Assembly: GCF_002295065.1 (NCBI RefSeq)
Contig: NZ_NSGG01000007.1
Location: 62,001-126,000, forward strand
Source: Mesorhizobium sp. WSM3859
GTDB lineage: Bacteria; Pseudomonadota; Alphaproteobacteria; Rhizobiales; Rhizobiaceae
Length of the DNA: 64,000 nucleotides
Direction of reading: 5' to 3'
Both the position numbers and the translations under genes were made by a program. Each line of letters starts with the position of its first letter. Position 1 is the first letter of the stretch. A model generated the notes under the pieces. That model saw nothing but the letters and a program-made list of their open reading frames with translations, was not told where the DNA came from and did no database searches. Positions 38,175-46,610 of this stretch are shown piece after piece.

Positions 38175-38712
38175 CTAGGTCGGGTGGAAACGAAGGCCTG
38201 TCAGTCCGTGCTTCTCGTACACATTCTTGAACGCGTCCGAAACGACGATGTGAAACCTCGTGCCCCAATTGTCGTTCAGACGAAAGAGATGTGAGTTTTG
38301 TCGAAAAACCGTCGACGAGCCTGAGTTCATAGATATGCCAGATGTCTCCGTCATCGAAAGTGTCGAATGTGGATCTCGAAAAATCAAATCCGCTGACCTC
38401 TTCCATGGGTGCATAAATTTGCAAAGGTCCCCGATCGGTCCTTGCGACGTAGGATTTGTGATGGTTCTCCACCAGCAGATGGTCGAACAAAGAAAACCCT
38501 TCTGGTTTGGCGAATATAACGCCGGGATGGCTGCTCGGAACGAAGTCGGGTATTGGCAACGGCCGCTCGTCATCGAACCGGAACTGTAGGGTATCAGGAT
38601 CCACCTGAGCGGCCCCTTTCTCCATTTCCAGAAACTGTTGGGGGCCAGCTACATTGCCATCGTCGGCAAGTATACAATATTCGGGCGCGTTTTCTCTAAT
38701 CCACCAGTACAT
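38175..38712 (-). pseudogene. Frameshifted Imm11/DUF1629-like immunity-type protein
   Basis: The N-terminal frame starts at the ATG at 38712 (MYWWIRENAPEYCILADD) and makes sense to about residue 137 (ELRLVDGFST), near 38305. The natural continuation is in the +1 frame: HLFRLNDNWG, FHIVVSDAFKNVYEKHG and LTGLRFHPT, ending at the stop at 38175. A SD(R/A)FK-x-EKHGLTGLRF tail is typical of Imm11 (PF07791)-like proteins, recalled not searched. The shift falls at homopolymers in 38290-38310 and one extra base would explain it. Left unrepaired, the first frame runs on to 38023 with unrelated, Arg-rich residues. Either a pseudogene or a sequencing error. Confidence 0.65.
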
Positions 38713-38738
38713 TGCTCACTCATTCGCTCTCAGCAGCG

Positions 38739-39617
38739 CTACCGCGCATATTTATCCGCCTTGCGGTTCCCGAGCAGCAGCTTGCGCTCCAGATGCGCGC
38801 GGAGCTCGCCGTAATAGGCGGTGAGGAAAGCCTTTGAATCGACCGGCTCGACCCTGGCACCGATCTTGCGGGCGATCGTCTCCGCCACGGCTCTCAGCGC
38901 TGAATAGTCGTCGCGGCGCAGCACTTCCTCGAGCTTCTGCAGCTCAGCGATGCCGTACGCGTCTAGTTGCGCGGGGCTGAACTGGAAGCGGGTCGCGATC
39001 GGGTCCTTGCGCCGCGACAGGTCCTCGAGCAGCGCCACTTTCGGCGCCTCGACCACCCAGGTGCCGGCGAGCAGGTCGCCGATCCTCAGCCGGTCGCGGT
39101 TGAACAGCGGGAACAGCGAGAACAGCAGCGCCCAGACCAGGCCGAAGATGGTCGACAGCGTGTCGGCGACGTCGGCGCTGGCGCGTGCGGCGAGGATCGA
39201 CAGCGGCAGGAACACCTCGATCTCGCGCATCAGGTTGCGCGCGATGACCTGGTCCAGCGTGAGGCCGGCGCCGCTGCGCGACGCGACCCTGACGCCGACG
39301 ATGCGCTTGCCCGGCGTGGCTGCCCGCCGTCCCGCCTCGAAGGCGATGAAATAGACGTTGCGCAGGAAGAAGATGAAGATGATCCAGACGATGAAAAGCG
39401 GCTGGGCATCCTCGAAGCCAAGCCCGGCGAGGCCGAAGATTGTCACCAGCGAGACGACCACGGCTGCGACGACGATGATCACCACGTCGAGCAGGAATCC
39501 GGAAGCGCGGGTGCCGGCATCCGCCAGTTTCACGCGCAGGTCGACGCCCTCCGGCGTGACCAGCGGACGGATCAGCGCTACCGGGTTCTTGACCTTCGCT
39601 GTCCTAGCGGTCGCCAT
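38739..39617 (-). CDS. RDD family membrane protein
   Basis: 292 aa protein with an RDD domain: DAGTRASGFLLDVVIIVV near residue 32, then helices around 70-90 and 145-190, with GKRIVGVRV between them. The C-terminal 100 residues are soluble and charged. The start overlaps the SpoIIM-like gene by 14 bases. It is the last intact gene of the MoxR operon. RDD proteins often accompany MoxR-DUF58 sets; some transport ions, but the role in this module is not known. Confidence 0.88.
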   Translation of the reverse strand: MATARTAKVKNPVALIRPLVTPEGVDLRVKLADAGTRASGFLLDVVIIVVAAVVVSLVTIFGLAGLGFEDAQPLFIVWIIFIFFLRNVYFIAFEAGRRAATPGKRIVGVRVASRSGAGLTLDQVIARNLMREIEVFLPLSILAARASADVADTLSTIFGLVWALLFSLFPLFNRDRLRIGDLLAGTWVVEAPKVALLEDLSRRKDPIATRFQFSPAQLDAYGIAELQKLEEVLRRDDYSALRAVAETIARKIGARVEPVDSKAFLTAYYGELRAHLERKLLLGNRKADKYAR

Positions 39618-40620
39618 GCCGCACCATCCGGAACAGGTAGAAATAACAGATCCATAAGGCCAGCATGCCGCCGCCGATCGAATAGCGGGCGATGTCGCTG
39701 GTGATCGTCTGCCTTCCGATGCCCTCCAACAATCCGGCAAAAAGCAGCATCACCGTTACGCCGACCATGGCGGTCGCCGCCACGCGACCCGCCCTGGCTG
39801 CAGCCGCCATCCGGGTCAGTTCGCCGGGAAAGGCAATGCTGGTGCCGATGCGTATGCCGGCCGCACCCGCGATGGCGATGGCGAATAGCTCCGTCGTGCC
39901 GTGGATCGAAAGCCAACCGCCGAGCTCGAAGCCAAGGCCCTTGGCGGCATAGATCTGGAAAATGGCGCCGAGCATGCAGCCATTCATCAGGATGATCAGC
40001 ACGCTCGGCACGGCAAAGGCGAAGCCCAGCGCGAAGGCCAGGATCGAGACCTGGGTGTTGTGGGTGAAGAGATAGGCGGCAAACCCCGACAGGAAATGGT
40101 CACCGCCGCCGTAGAGCACGCTACGCAGCATCTCGGCCGAGGAGTCCGGATTGCGCCCGCCTGCAAGGCTCGGTGCGATGATAGCGTCGTACCAGCGCTT
40201 GTCGGAGGCGACCAGCCAATAGCCGGCAATCGAGCCGATCACCGTGAGGGCGACCGACGTCCATACTTCGCGACACAGATCGCGGATCGCGGCCGGCCAA
40301 TCGCGCAAGAAGAAGTCGCCGATGCGCGTCCGCAAGGATCGCCGCGCGCCGTAGAGATAGAAATAGCCGCGCAGGCACAGCGCCTCGAGATAGGCGATAA
40401 GCGCGCTGTCGAGCGAGGTCGCGCGCGCCACCGAAAGCGACGACAGCGCCGAGCGGTAAAGCAGCGGCAGCGACAGCAACTCGTCTTCCGACAGCGCGCG
40501 CGGCGCGCGCTTTTCGACGCGCGCCAGCAGCGCCTCGAAAGCTTTCCAATCGGCCTCACGCTCCTGGCGGAAGCTCGCCAGCGACTGGCGTACCGCGTCG
40601 GTGCCGGCGGACAGCGTCAT
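39604..40620 (-). CDS. Stage II sporulation protein M family membrane protein
   Basis: 338 aa. N-terminal cytoplasmic helical region to about 100, then five or six membrane helices of the SpoIIM (PF01944) type, with FTHNTQVSILAFALGF near 192 and HGTTELFAIAIAGAAG near 245. The organism does not sporulate, so only the fold is implied. The ATG at 40620 overlaps the DUF58 stop (ATGA). In many bacteria this family sits in MoxR/DUF58 operons next to RDD proteins. Confidence 0.88.
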   Translation of the reverse strand: MTLSAGTDAVRQSLASFRQEREADWKAFEALLARVEKRAPRALSEDELLSLPLLYRSALSSLSVARATSLDSALIAYLEALCLRGYFYLYGARRSLRTRIGDFFLRDWPAAIRDLCREVWTSVALTVIGSIAGYWLVASDKRWYDAIIAPSLAGGRNPDSSAEMLRSVLYGGGDHFLSGFAAYLFTHNTQVSILAFALGFAFAVPSVLIILMNGCMLGAIFQIYAAKGLGFELGGWLSIHGTTELFAIAIAGAAGIRIGTSIAFPGELTRMAAAARAGRVAATAMVGVTVMLLFAGLLEGIGRQTITSDIARYSIGGGMLALWICYFYLFRMVRHGDR

Positions 40621-41921
40621 AGAAGGTTCTCCTCCTTGAGCTGGATATAGCGCTCGACCAGCGCCGGGCCGAGCCGCTGATGGTCGGCCTCGATGACATG
40701 CGCGCCAAGCAGCCTGAGCCTGCCGATCACCACCTGCCGCTGCCGCAAGAGGTCGCCGGCGGTGACGGCGCGGGCGACATCCTCCGGCGCCGCCGGCGCC
40801 ATGTCGGCCAGCGTTTCGAGCTCCACGTCCCGCATCAGCATGAACAGCACCAGATGGCGCTCGGTCAGCCGGCCGACGGTGCGCAGCATCAGTTCGGCGC
40901 TGATCGGATCGACGAAATCTGTGAAGACGATGACCAGCGAGCGCCGGTCGAGCTTGGCCGACAGCGTGGTCAGCGCCAGGGTGAAGTTGGTCTCCTCGGT
41001 CGAATAGTCGATCTCGGCGGCGCGCTTCTGGATCATGGTGAAGCTCGGCGAGCCGCGCACCGCGCCGCTGGAAACGCGCGGCCGGGCGTCGAAGGAGAAC
41101 AGGCTGACGAGATCGCCGCCCTTGAGCGCGATGAAGGCCGACAGAAGCGCAGCCGTCACCGCCCGGTCGACCTTCGGCACGCCGTCGACCGGCTCGCACA
41201 TCAGGCGGCCGCTGTCGATGGCCAGAACGATGTTGTTGTTTTCCTCGATGCGGAATTCGCGCGCCAAAAGCTTGCCGTGGCGGGCGCTGCGTTTCCAGTC
41301 GATCATGCGCCGGCCCATGCCGGGCTGATAGTCCTTCAGCGCCTCGAACTCGCGGCCCTGACCGGCGCGCTTCTGCGCATGGCCGTCGGCAAGGGCAGAA
41401 CGCTGCAGGAGCGTGATCGCCTCGTCGCGCGCGCTGTTGACATTGGGCAGCACCGCAACCTTGCGGTCGACCGGCAATACGATCTGGTTCCACACCAGGC
41501 CGAACGGGCCCTGCCAGCGCAGCCAGAGCCGGTCGAAACTCGAGATACCGCGGCGGATGGCCTCGAATTCGAGGTCGAGCGTGCCGCCATTGGCCGGCAG
41601 CGCGCCGCCGGTGCGACTGACCGGCGCCAGCCGCTGGTCATGCCCGACGCGCGCCTGCAGGCGCCGCAGCTTTGCCCCGACACCGGCCGCGATGTGCAGC
41701 GTGAAGCGCCCGCCGACGCCGACCTGCGGCGGCGCCGTCAGCGTGGCATCGAGCGAGGCGCGGCCTCTGCCCGCGGCCGCGTCCACCGCCAGGAAGGCAA
41801 GCAGAACGCAGATCCACAACAGGCCGAGATACCAGACAGAGGGCAGCGCGAGCGCGATCAGGAAGGCGGGGATCGCCCCCGCCGCCGCTGCCCAGACCGC
41901 TCGCCCGCTCGGATAGATCAA
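40617..41921 (-). CDS. DUF58 domain protein (vWA-like)
   Basis: 434 aa. Two N-terminal membrane helices (about 8-50), a beta-rich middle, and the DUF58 core REFEALKDYQPGMG...IDWKRSAR near 190-215, followed by a von Willebrand A-like region with LAIDSGR near 235 (MIDAS-like Asp-x-Ser) and LVIVFTDFVDP near 345. TTG start overlapping the MoxR stop. These proteins are thought to be partners of MoxR AAA+ ATPases in metal insertion or membrane complex assembly. Confidence 0.9.
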   Translation of the reverse strand: MIYPSGRAVWAAAAGAIPAFLIALALPSVWYLGLLWICVLLAFLAVDAAAGRGRASLDATLTAPPQVGVGGRFTLHIAAGVGAKLRRLQARVGHDQRLAPVSRTGGALPANGGTLDLEFEAIRRGISSFDRLWLRWQGPFGLVWNQIVLPVDRKVAVLPNVNSARDEAITLLQRSALADGHAQKRAGQGREFEALKDYQPGMGRRMIDWKRSARHGKLLAREFRIEENNNIVLAIDSGRLMCEPVDGVPKVDRAVTAALLSAFIALKGGDLVSLFSFDARPRVSSGAVRGSPSFTMIQKRAAEIDYSTEETNFTLALTTLSAKLDRRSLVIVFTDFVDPISAELMLRTVGRLTERHLVLFMLMRDVELETLADMAPAAPEDVARAVTAGDLLRQRQVVIGRLRLLGAHVIEADHQRLGPALVERYIQLKEENLL

Positions 41922-42874
41922 CGCGGCGCTTCCGTGTGGTCGACGAGGTCGGAGACGATCTGCTCGACCAGCCGCCCGTCTATCTGCGCGGCCGGCGAAA
42001 GCACGACGCGGTGGCGCAGCGCCGGCACGGCCAGAGCCTTGACGTCGTCGGGGATGACATAGTTGCGGCCGTCGAGTGCCGCCCTGGCGCGCGCCGCTCG
42101 GGCCAGCATGGCGCCCGCGCGAGGACTCGCGCCCACCTCCAGGTCCGGGCTTTCGCGCGTGCCGCGCACCAGCGCCGCGATATAGCCGACGACATCGCCG
42201 ACCAGCGTGACGTCACCCACCGTCGCGACGGCGGCTTCCAGCGACTTGCGGTCGGTCTGGGCCTTGATGCCGTATTGCCCGATATCGTGCGAGGCCGAGC
42301 CGCCGCCGTGGTTGACGATGATGGCGCGCTCTTCCGCAAGATCCGGATAGCTCACCCGGTGCTTGAACAGGAAGCGGTCGAGCTGCGCCTCGGGCAGCGG
42401 ATAGACGCCCTGGTGCTCGATCGGGTTCTGCGTCGCCACCACCATGAAATTCCTGCCGAGCGAATGCGTGGTGCCGTCGAAGGTGACGGCGTGCTCCTGC
42501 ATGGCTTCGAGCAGGGCAGCCTGCGTCTTCGGCGGCGTGCGGTTGATTTCGTCGGCGAGCAAAAGGTCACAGAAGATCGGACCACGCGTCAGCGTGAACT
42601 GCCCGGTCTGGAAATTGTAGATGTTGGCGCCGACGATATCGCCGGGCATCAGGTCGGGCGTGAACTGGATGCGGCCATAGGCGACGCCCAGCGCCTGCGC
42701 GAAACAGCGCGCCGTCATGGTCTTGGCGGTGCCCGGCGGACCCTCGAGCAGGATGTGGCCGCCGGCAAACAGGGCCGTCAGCATCAGGTCGACCGTGTCG
42801 TGCTGACCGGTGATCGCTTTCGCCACTTCTTCCCTGATCGCGTTCGCCAGGGCCTTCACTTCATCGACGTTCAC
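41918..42874 (-). CDS. MoxR family AAA+ ATPase
   Basis: 318 aa chaperone-like ATPase. Walker A GPPGTAKT near 45, Walker B LLLADEINR near 107, sensor VVATQNPIEHQG near 150 and Arg-finger region EAQLDRFLFK are intact. The GTG at 42874 is chosen because AAGGAGG sits four bases upstream; an ATG at 42898 in the same frame would put that ribosome site inside the gene. Overlaps the DUF4350 gene by 14 bases. Works with DUF58 and vWA proteins in known systems; the client here is unknown. Confidence 0.92.
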   Translation of the reverse strand: MNVDEVKALANAIREEVAKAITGQHDTVDLMLTALFAGGHILLEGPPGTAKTMTARCFAQALGVAYGRIQFTPDLMPGDIVGANIYNFQTGQFTLTRGPIFCDLLLADEINRTPPKTQAALLEAMQEHAVTFDGTTHSLGRNFMVVATQNPIEHQGVYPLPEAQLDRFLFKHRVSYPDLAEERAIIVNHGGGSASHDIGQYGIKAQTDRKSLEAAVATVGDVTLVGDVVGYIAALVRGTRESPDLEVGASPRAGAMLARAARARAALDGRNYVIPDDVKALAVPALRHRVVLSPAAQIDGRLVEQIVSDLVDHTEAPR

Positions 42875-44075
42875 CGAGCCTCCTTGCTGTCCAATCATGC
42901 AGCTGTTCGGCTGCTTCATGCATTGCTGCCAAATTGTTGGATTCGTTCGCGGCCTGGAAGCGCCGGCTGAAGCCGTGCGTCTCGCCTTTGTCGCGGGAAT
43001 CGAGCCAGCGGTCGAGCGCCTCGCCCTGCAGTCCATGCGGCGCGCCGAGCAGGGCGGCAGCGCGCTGCCGCACCAGTGTTGCATAGCGGTCGCCAAGCTC
43101 CTGCAGGCGCCCGGCGCGTTTCAACAGCATCGCCGTGGTGTCGACCAGCGCCCGCTTGCCGAATGCGATGGCGCGTCCCTCCGCGCGCGGCGGCCCGAAG
43201 CGGCCGAGCCCGTGCAGGAAGGCAAGCGCCGCCGCCACCAGCACCGAAAGCGTCAGTGCCAGGAAGGGCGGCTCGACCAGGAGCTTGGCCAGGTCGTAGT
43301 TTCCCCCGATGCCGTGCAGCGTCAGGTCGAACATGACTGCGCCCTTGGCGGGCTCCAGCATGGCGATCATGTCGAGCGCGGCGGCCGCCTTCTGCTCGTC
43401 GCCCAACGCGGCATTGTTGATGAAATCGGGATCGGTGAGGATGTAGAAGGGTTCGTTGTCGAGCTCGGTGAGGACGGCTTTGCCGTTACCGGCCGCGATC
43501 AGCGGGTGATCATCCGCCACCCATTGCAGTTCGTCCGGCACCGCGATCCTGCGGCCTTGGACATCGATCAGGTCGACCGCCGGCTTGCCTTCGCCGAGCT
43601 TTGCCTTGGCGATGCGGCCGAGCCAGTCATTGACGACCGCACTGGGAAGTCGTTCGACCTTGGTCTCCCAGCCGTCACGGCCCAGCAAGGGAACGGTCTG
43701 CCATTTCGGCAGCACGAAAAGCGTGTCCTTGCCGGTGCGCAGCTTGATGAGGTGGTCGAGCGCGGCCGGGTCGCTGCCCGGCGCGATGGTGACCACGAGC
43801 AGGAAGGTCGAAGCCAGCGGGGACTCCAGGTCCTTCTCGCCGCGCTCCATCGGCGGCGCCTGTCCATTGGTGAGCTTCAGCCATTCGACAAGCCCGGCAT
43901 AACCGGTCCCGCCTTTCGAAAACGGCGTGGCGCCGCCTTCGGGCTGGCGGAAATCGGGTGCATAGGTGGACAGCAGGAAGAAGCCGGCAGCGGCCAAAAG
44001 GCTGGCGAAGATGCCCCAGAACAAGGTCTTGCGGCTAAACGGTTCCTGTGCTGCTTCCGTCGTTGCCGCGCTCAT
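42861..44075 (-). CDS. DUF4350 domain membrane protein
   Basis: 404 aa. One membrane helix near 18-38, an extracytoplasmic DUF4350-like domain (about 40-270) with LVEWLKLTNGQAP and LLVVTIAPGSDPAALDHL, a second helix near 282-300, then a cytoplasmic helical tail. This is the usual architecture of the membrane partner in DUF4129-DUF4350-MoxR-DUF58 operons. No catalytic residues are known. ATGA overlap with the DUF4129 gene upstream. Confidence 0.85.
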   Translation of the reverse strand: MSAATTEAAQEPFSRKTLFWGIFASLLAAAGFFLLSTYAPDFRQPEGGATPFSKGGTGYAGLVEWLKLTNGQAPPMERGEKDLESPLASTFLLVVTIAPGSDPAALDHLIKLRTGKDTLFVLPKWQTVPLLGRDGWETKVERLPSAVVNDWLGRIAKAKLGEGKPAVDLIDVQGRRIAVPDELQWVADDHPLIAAGNGKAVLTELDNEPFYILTDPDFINNAALGDEQKAAAALDMIAMLEPAKGAVMFDLTLHGIGGNYDLAKLLVEPPFLALTLSVLVAAALAFLHGLGRFGPPRAEGRAIAFGKRALVDTTAMLLKRAGRLQELGDRYATLVRQRAAALLGAPHGLQGEALDRWLDSRDKGETHGFSRRFQAANESNNLAAMHEAAEQLHDWTARRLGERR

Positions 44076-44704
44076 GCCCAGGCGTCCCGGAAGGCGAAAC
44101 GCTCATAGGCGCCGCGCGCCTGCTGCCAGCCTTCGGCGCCGACGGGCCGTCGGGCGAACAGTGCGGCTTCGACGATGCGGGCGATCTCGCTGAAGGCGGC
44201 ACGGGGCCGGGTAGGGATTGAGCCGGCGGCCGCGATGTCGCGCGCGGTGAGCGACGGTCGCAAGAAGTCCGGTATGCGGGTCGCAATGTCGGCGACGCTG
44301 CGGCGCAACAGAAGATGCACCGCCTCGTCAAACTCGCCGCGCCCGGCGAGCGCATCGGCCTCGGAGAGCAGGACCTGGGCGACCCCCGCGTCCGGGCGCC
44401 ATTCCTCCTTCTCTTCGGTCTCCTGGCGCTTGCGCCGCCAGGGCAGGCGCCAGGCGACGCCTTTGGCTTCAAGGAGGAGCAGAAAAGCGATGATCGCGAC
44501 GCCGAGGATCACCGCGCCCCAGAACAGATAGATCATGTAGGGGCTGAGCTTGGCCAAGCCATCCAGCAGCGGCTTCAGCCATTGCGGTGGCTCGGGCCGC
44601 ACGAAGCCCGGCAGCCCGAATTGGATCGAATCGTTCGCCAGCAGCTGCTTGTGCAACTGTGCCAGCCGTTCCGCATCTTCTGTCACTGCCTGTGCGGCTG
44701 CCAC
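44072..44704 (-). CDS. DUF4129 domain membrane protein
   Basis: 210 aa from the GTG at 44704, chosen for the AGGGGA about six bases upstream; a GTG at 44740 is an alternative. One strong membrane helix (about 70-92) with a basic RRKR stop-transfer, then the DUF4129 domain with the EADALAGRGEFDEAVHLLLRR helix and ARGAYERFAF at the end. First gene of the six-gene MoxR operon. Its function is unknown; the domain often carries transglutaminase-associated architectures elsewhere. Confidence 0.82.
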   Translation of the reverse strand: MAAAQAVTEDAERLAQLHKQLLANDSIQFGLPGFVRPEPPQWLKPLLDGLAKLSPYMIYLFWGAVILGVAIIAFLLLLEAKGVAWRLPWRRKRQETEEKEEWRPDAGVAQVLLSEADALAGRGEFDEAVHLLLRRSVADIATRIPDFLRPSLTARDIAAAGSIPTRPRAAFSEIARIVEAALFARRPVGAEGWQQARGAYERFAFRDAWA

Positions 44705-44844
44705 CCGTTTCCCCTGCAACCCGCGGTTCAGGTCCGACACTGGCAATACGCCAAGACAATTGCAAGCGGGCCCAACCGCAAGTATCAATCTTGGTGATTT
44801 ATACTTTCCAATTTCGGATATCCATAAGCAGGGGGAAAGGTAAC

Positions 44845-45708
44845 ATGGCGTCAATCTCAAGCGGCAGGCTGGAGAAGTTCAGCATCGGCCGGGTGTTCAG
44901 CAATACGTTCTCCGTCATCGGCCGCAGCTTCGGCTCTCTCGCGGTGATCGTCGGCCTTTTCACGACCCTGCCGGCATTGATCTACAACTATTGGAACTTC
45001 AGTCGGCTCGCCAGCTTCGGCGTAGAGGGCGTCGCCGGCATGGAACAGGCAGCTTTGGAAAACTACGGATTTGTTTCGATGATCGCCGCCCTGGTGATTT
45101 TCGTGCTGGCTTTCCTCGCCCAGGCGGCGCTGGTTCGGGCGACGGTCGAGAGCATGAACGGCAAGCAGCCGGCAGTGGGCGACTGTATTCAGATAGCCCT
45201 GCGCAGTCTCTTGCCGACCTTCGGCATCGGCATCGTGGTTTTTCTGGCCATGGTGGTGGCAGGCCTCATAGCGGCCTTCATAGCTGCGCTCATACCATTT
45301 CTCGGATGGCTGATCGCGCTCGCGATAATCGTCGCCACCGCGATGTGGGTGCTGAGCATTTCCGTTGCGATCCCGGTGGTGGTTCAGGAAAGGGAGGGCG
45401 TGTTCGGCTCGATTTCGCGCAGTCGGCATCTGACCAAGGGAAGCCGCTGGTCGATCTTTGGCCTGTTCCTGATCATCGGCATAATGGCTATCGTCATCCA
45501 GGGTGGCTTCTCCTTGGTGATCGGGTTCATGGTCGCCTCCGCCGGCGGCATCTCCTCCTCCGGAGCGGCCGCCGGAGCCGTTGCAAGCAGCCTGGTTTCG
45601 AGCATCTTCTCGACGCTGATTTCGGTGGCCATCGCGGCCGCCTATGTCGAGCTGCGCCAGGTCAAGGAAGGCACCAGCGTCGACGAGCTGGCGGAGATCT
45701 TCTCGTAG
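44845..45708 (+). CDS. Multi-pass membrane protein, paralogue 1
   Basis: 287 aa with about six hydrophobic helices (near 30, 80, 125, 150, 210 and 250). The SISRSRHLTKGSRWSIFGLF block near 195 resembles the RSWxLTKGxxW motif of YciC/GPDPase-membrane-type proteins. The cytoplasmic tail ends VDELAEIFS. It is divergent from the MoxR operon with a 140-base shared promoter gap. A very similar gene follows 18 bases later. Function not known. Confidence 0.8.
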   Translation: MASISSGRLEKFSIGRVFSNTFSVIGRSFGSLAVIVGLFTTLPALIYNYWNFSRLASFGVEGVAGMEQAALENYGFVSMIAALVIFVLAFLAQAALVRATVESMNGKQPAVGDCIQIALRSLLPTFGIGIVVFLAMVVAGLIAAFIAALIPFLGWLIALAIIVATAMWVLSISVAIPVVVQEREGVFGSISRSRHLTKGSRWSIFGLFLIIGIMAIVIQGGFSLVIGFMVASAGGISSSGAAAGAVASSLVSSIFSTLISVAIAAAYVELRQVKEGTSVDELAEIFS

Positions 45709-45726
45709 GCCACAGGAATCGACTCG

Positions 45727-46575
45727 ATGGCTTTGGCAAGCCCAGGCCCAGCCGGTAAATTCCGGCTGGGCGGGGTAATCGGTGATACGCTCTCGTTCAT
45801 CGGACGCAATCCGGTTCTCGCGTTGGGGGTCGCCGTGTGCTTTTTTGCCCTGCCGTCACTCCTGAGTGGTCTGCTGACTTTTGCGTACAGGGAGAGGGCA
45901 GCGTTCGTGGTCGGCGGCGGGGTCGCACCGCCCGTCTATGTGGGCTTTTTGCTTTTTGCCGGGCTTTTGGCCGCATTACCGGCCTTTCTGGGGCATGCGG
46001 TGCTGTCGAAGGCGGTTCTTGAAGACGCCAATGGCCATCATCCGTCGATCGCGAGTTGCGTTCAGCCGGCCTTGCGCCGTCTCGTTCCTGTGCTCGGCAT
46101 CGGACTTACGATCTATCTGTTTTGGTTTTGCGCGCAGCAAGCGGTAGTCGCCGCGCGATTGTTCTTTCCGACTTTCGGCGGCGGTGTCGCATTCCTGCTG
46201 ATGGTCGTGCCTTGCGTCGTTTGGGTGCTGGGCAGCCTGGCGGCGGTTCCGGTCGCTATGCGCGAAGGGCTTGGAGCAATGGCTTCGATAAGGCGCAGCC
46301 GCGCACTGACCAAGGGATATCGCTGGCCGATATTCGGCCTGTTCCTGGTTCTCTTTTTGCTCATCCTCGCCCTCAGGCTGGGACTTTTTCTTGAATTCGA
46401 CCTCGCGCTTGCGGCTGCCCCTGCTTTTGTGGTCATCGTCAACGCCACGGCAAATGGCGCCGTCACCGCGATCGCATGGCTGCTGGCGTCGGTTATCGCG
46501 ACGAACACATACGCAGCCTTGCGACGTGCAAAGGAAGGCGGAGGCGTCGACGAATTGGTGGCCGTTTTCTCCTAG
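45727..46575 (+). CDS. Multi-pass membrane protein, paralogue 2
   Basis: 282 aa, the same layout as its neighbour: N-terminal FRLGGVIGDTLSFIGRNP, six hydrophobic helices, SIRRSRALTKGYRWPIFGLF near 190 and the tail VDELVAVFS. The shared central block and matching last nine residues show a tandem duplication. The pair is co-transcribed. It ends 35 bases from the convergent TPR gene. Confidence 0.8.
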   Translation: MALASPGPAGKFRLGGVIGDTLSFIGRNPVLALGVAVCFFALPSLLSGLLTFAYRERAAFVVGGGVAPPVYVGFLLFAGLLAALPAFLGHAVLSKAVLEDANGHHPSIASCVQPALRRLVPVLGIGLTIYLFWFCAQQAVVAARLFFPTFGGGVAFLLMVVPCVVWVLGSLAAVPVAMREGLGAMASIRRSRALTKGYRWPIFGLFLVLFLLILALRLGLFLEFDLALAAAPAFVVIVNATANGAVTAIAWLLASVIATNTYAALRRAKEGGGVDELVAVFS

Positions 46576-46610
46576 CAATCGGGCCGGGTCGCGGACGGCG
46601 GCAATTGCCC

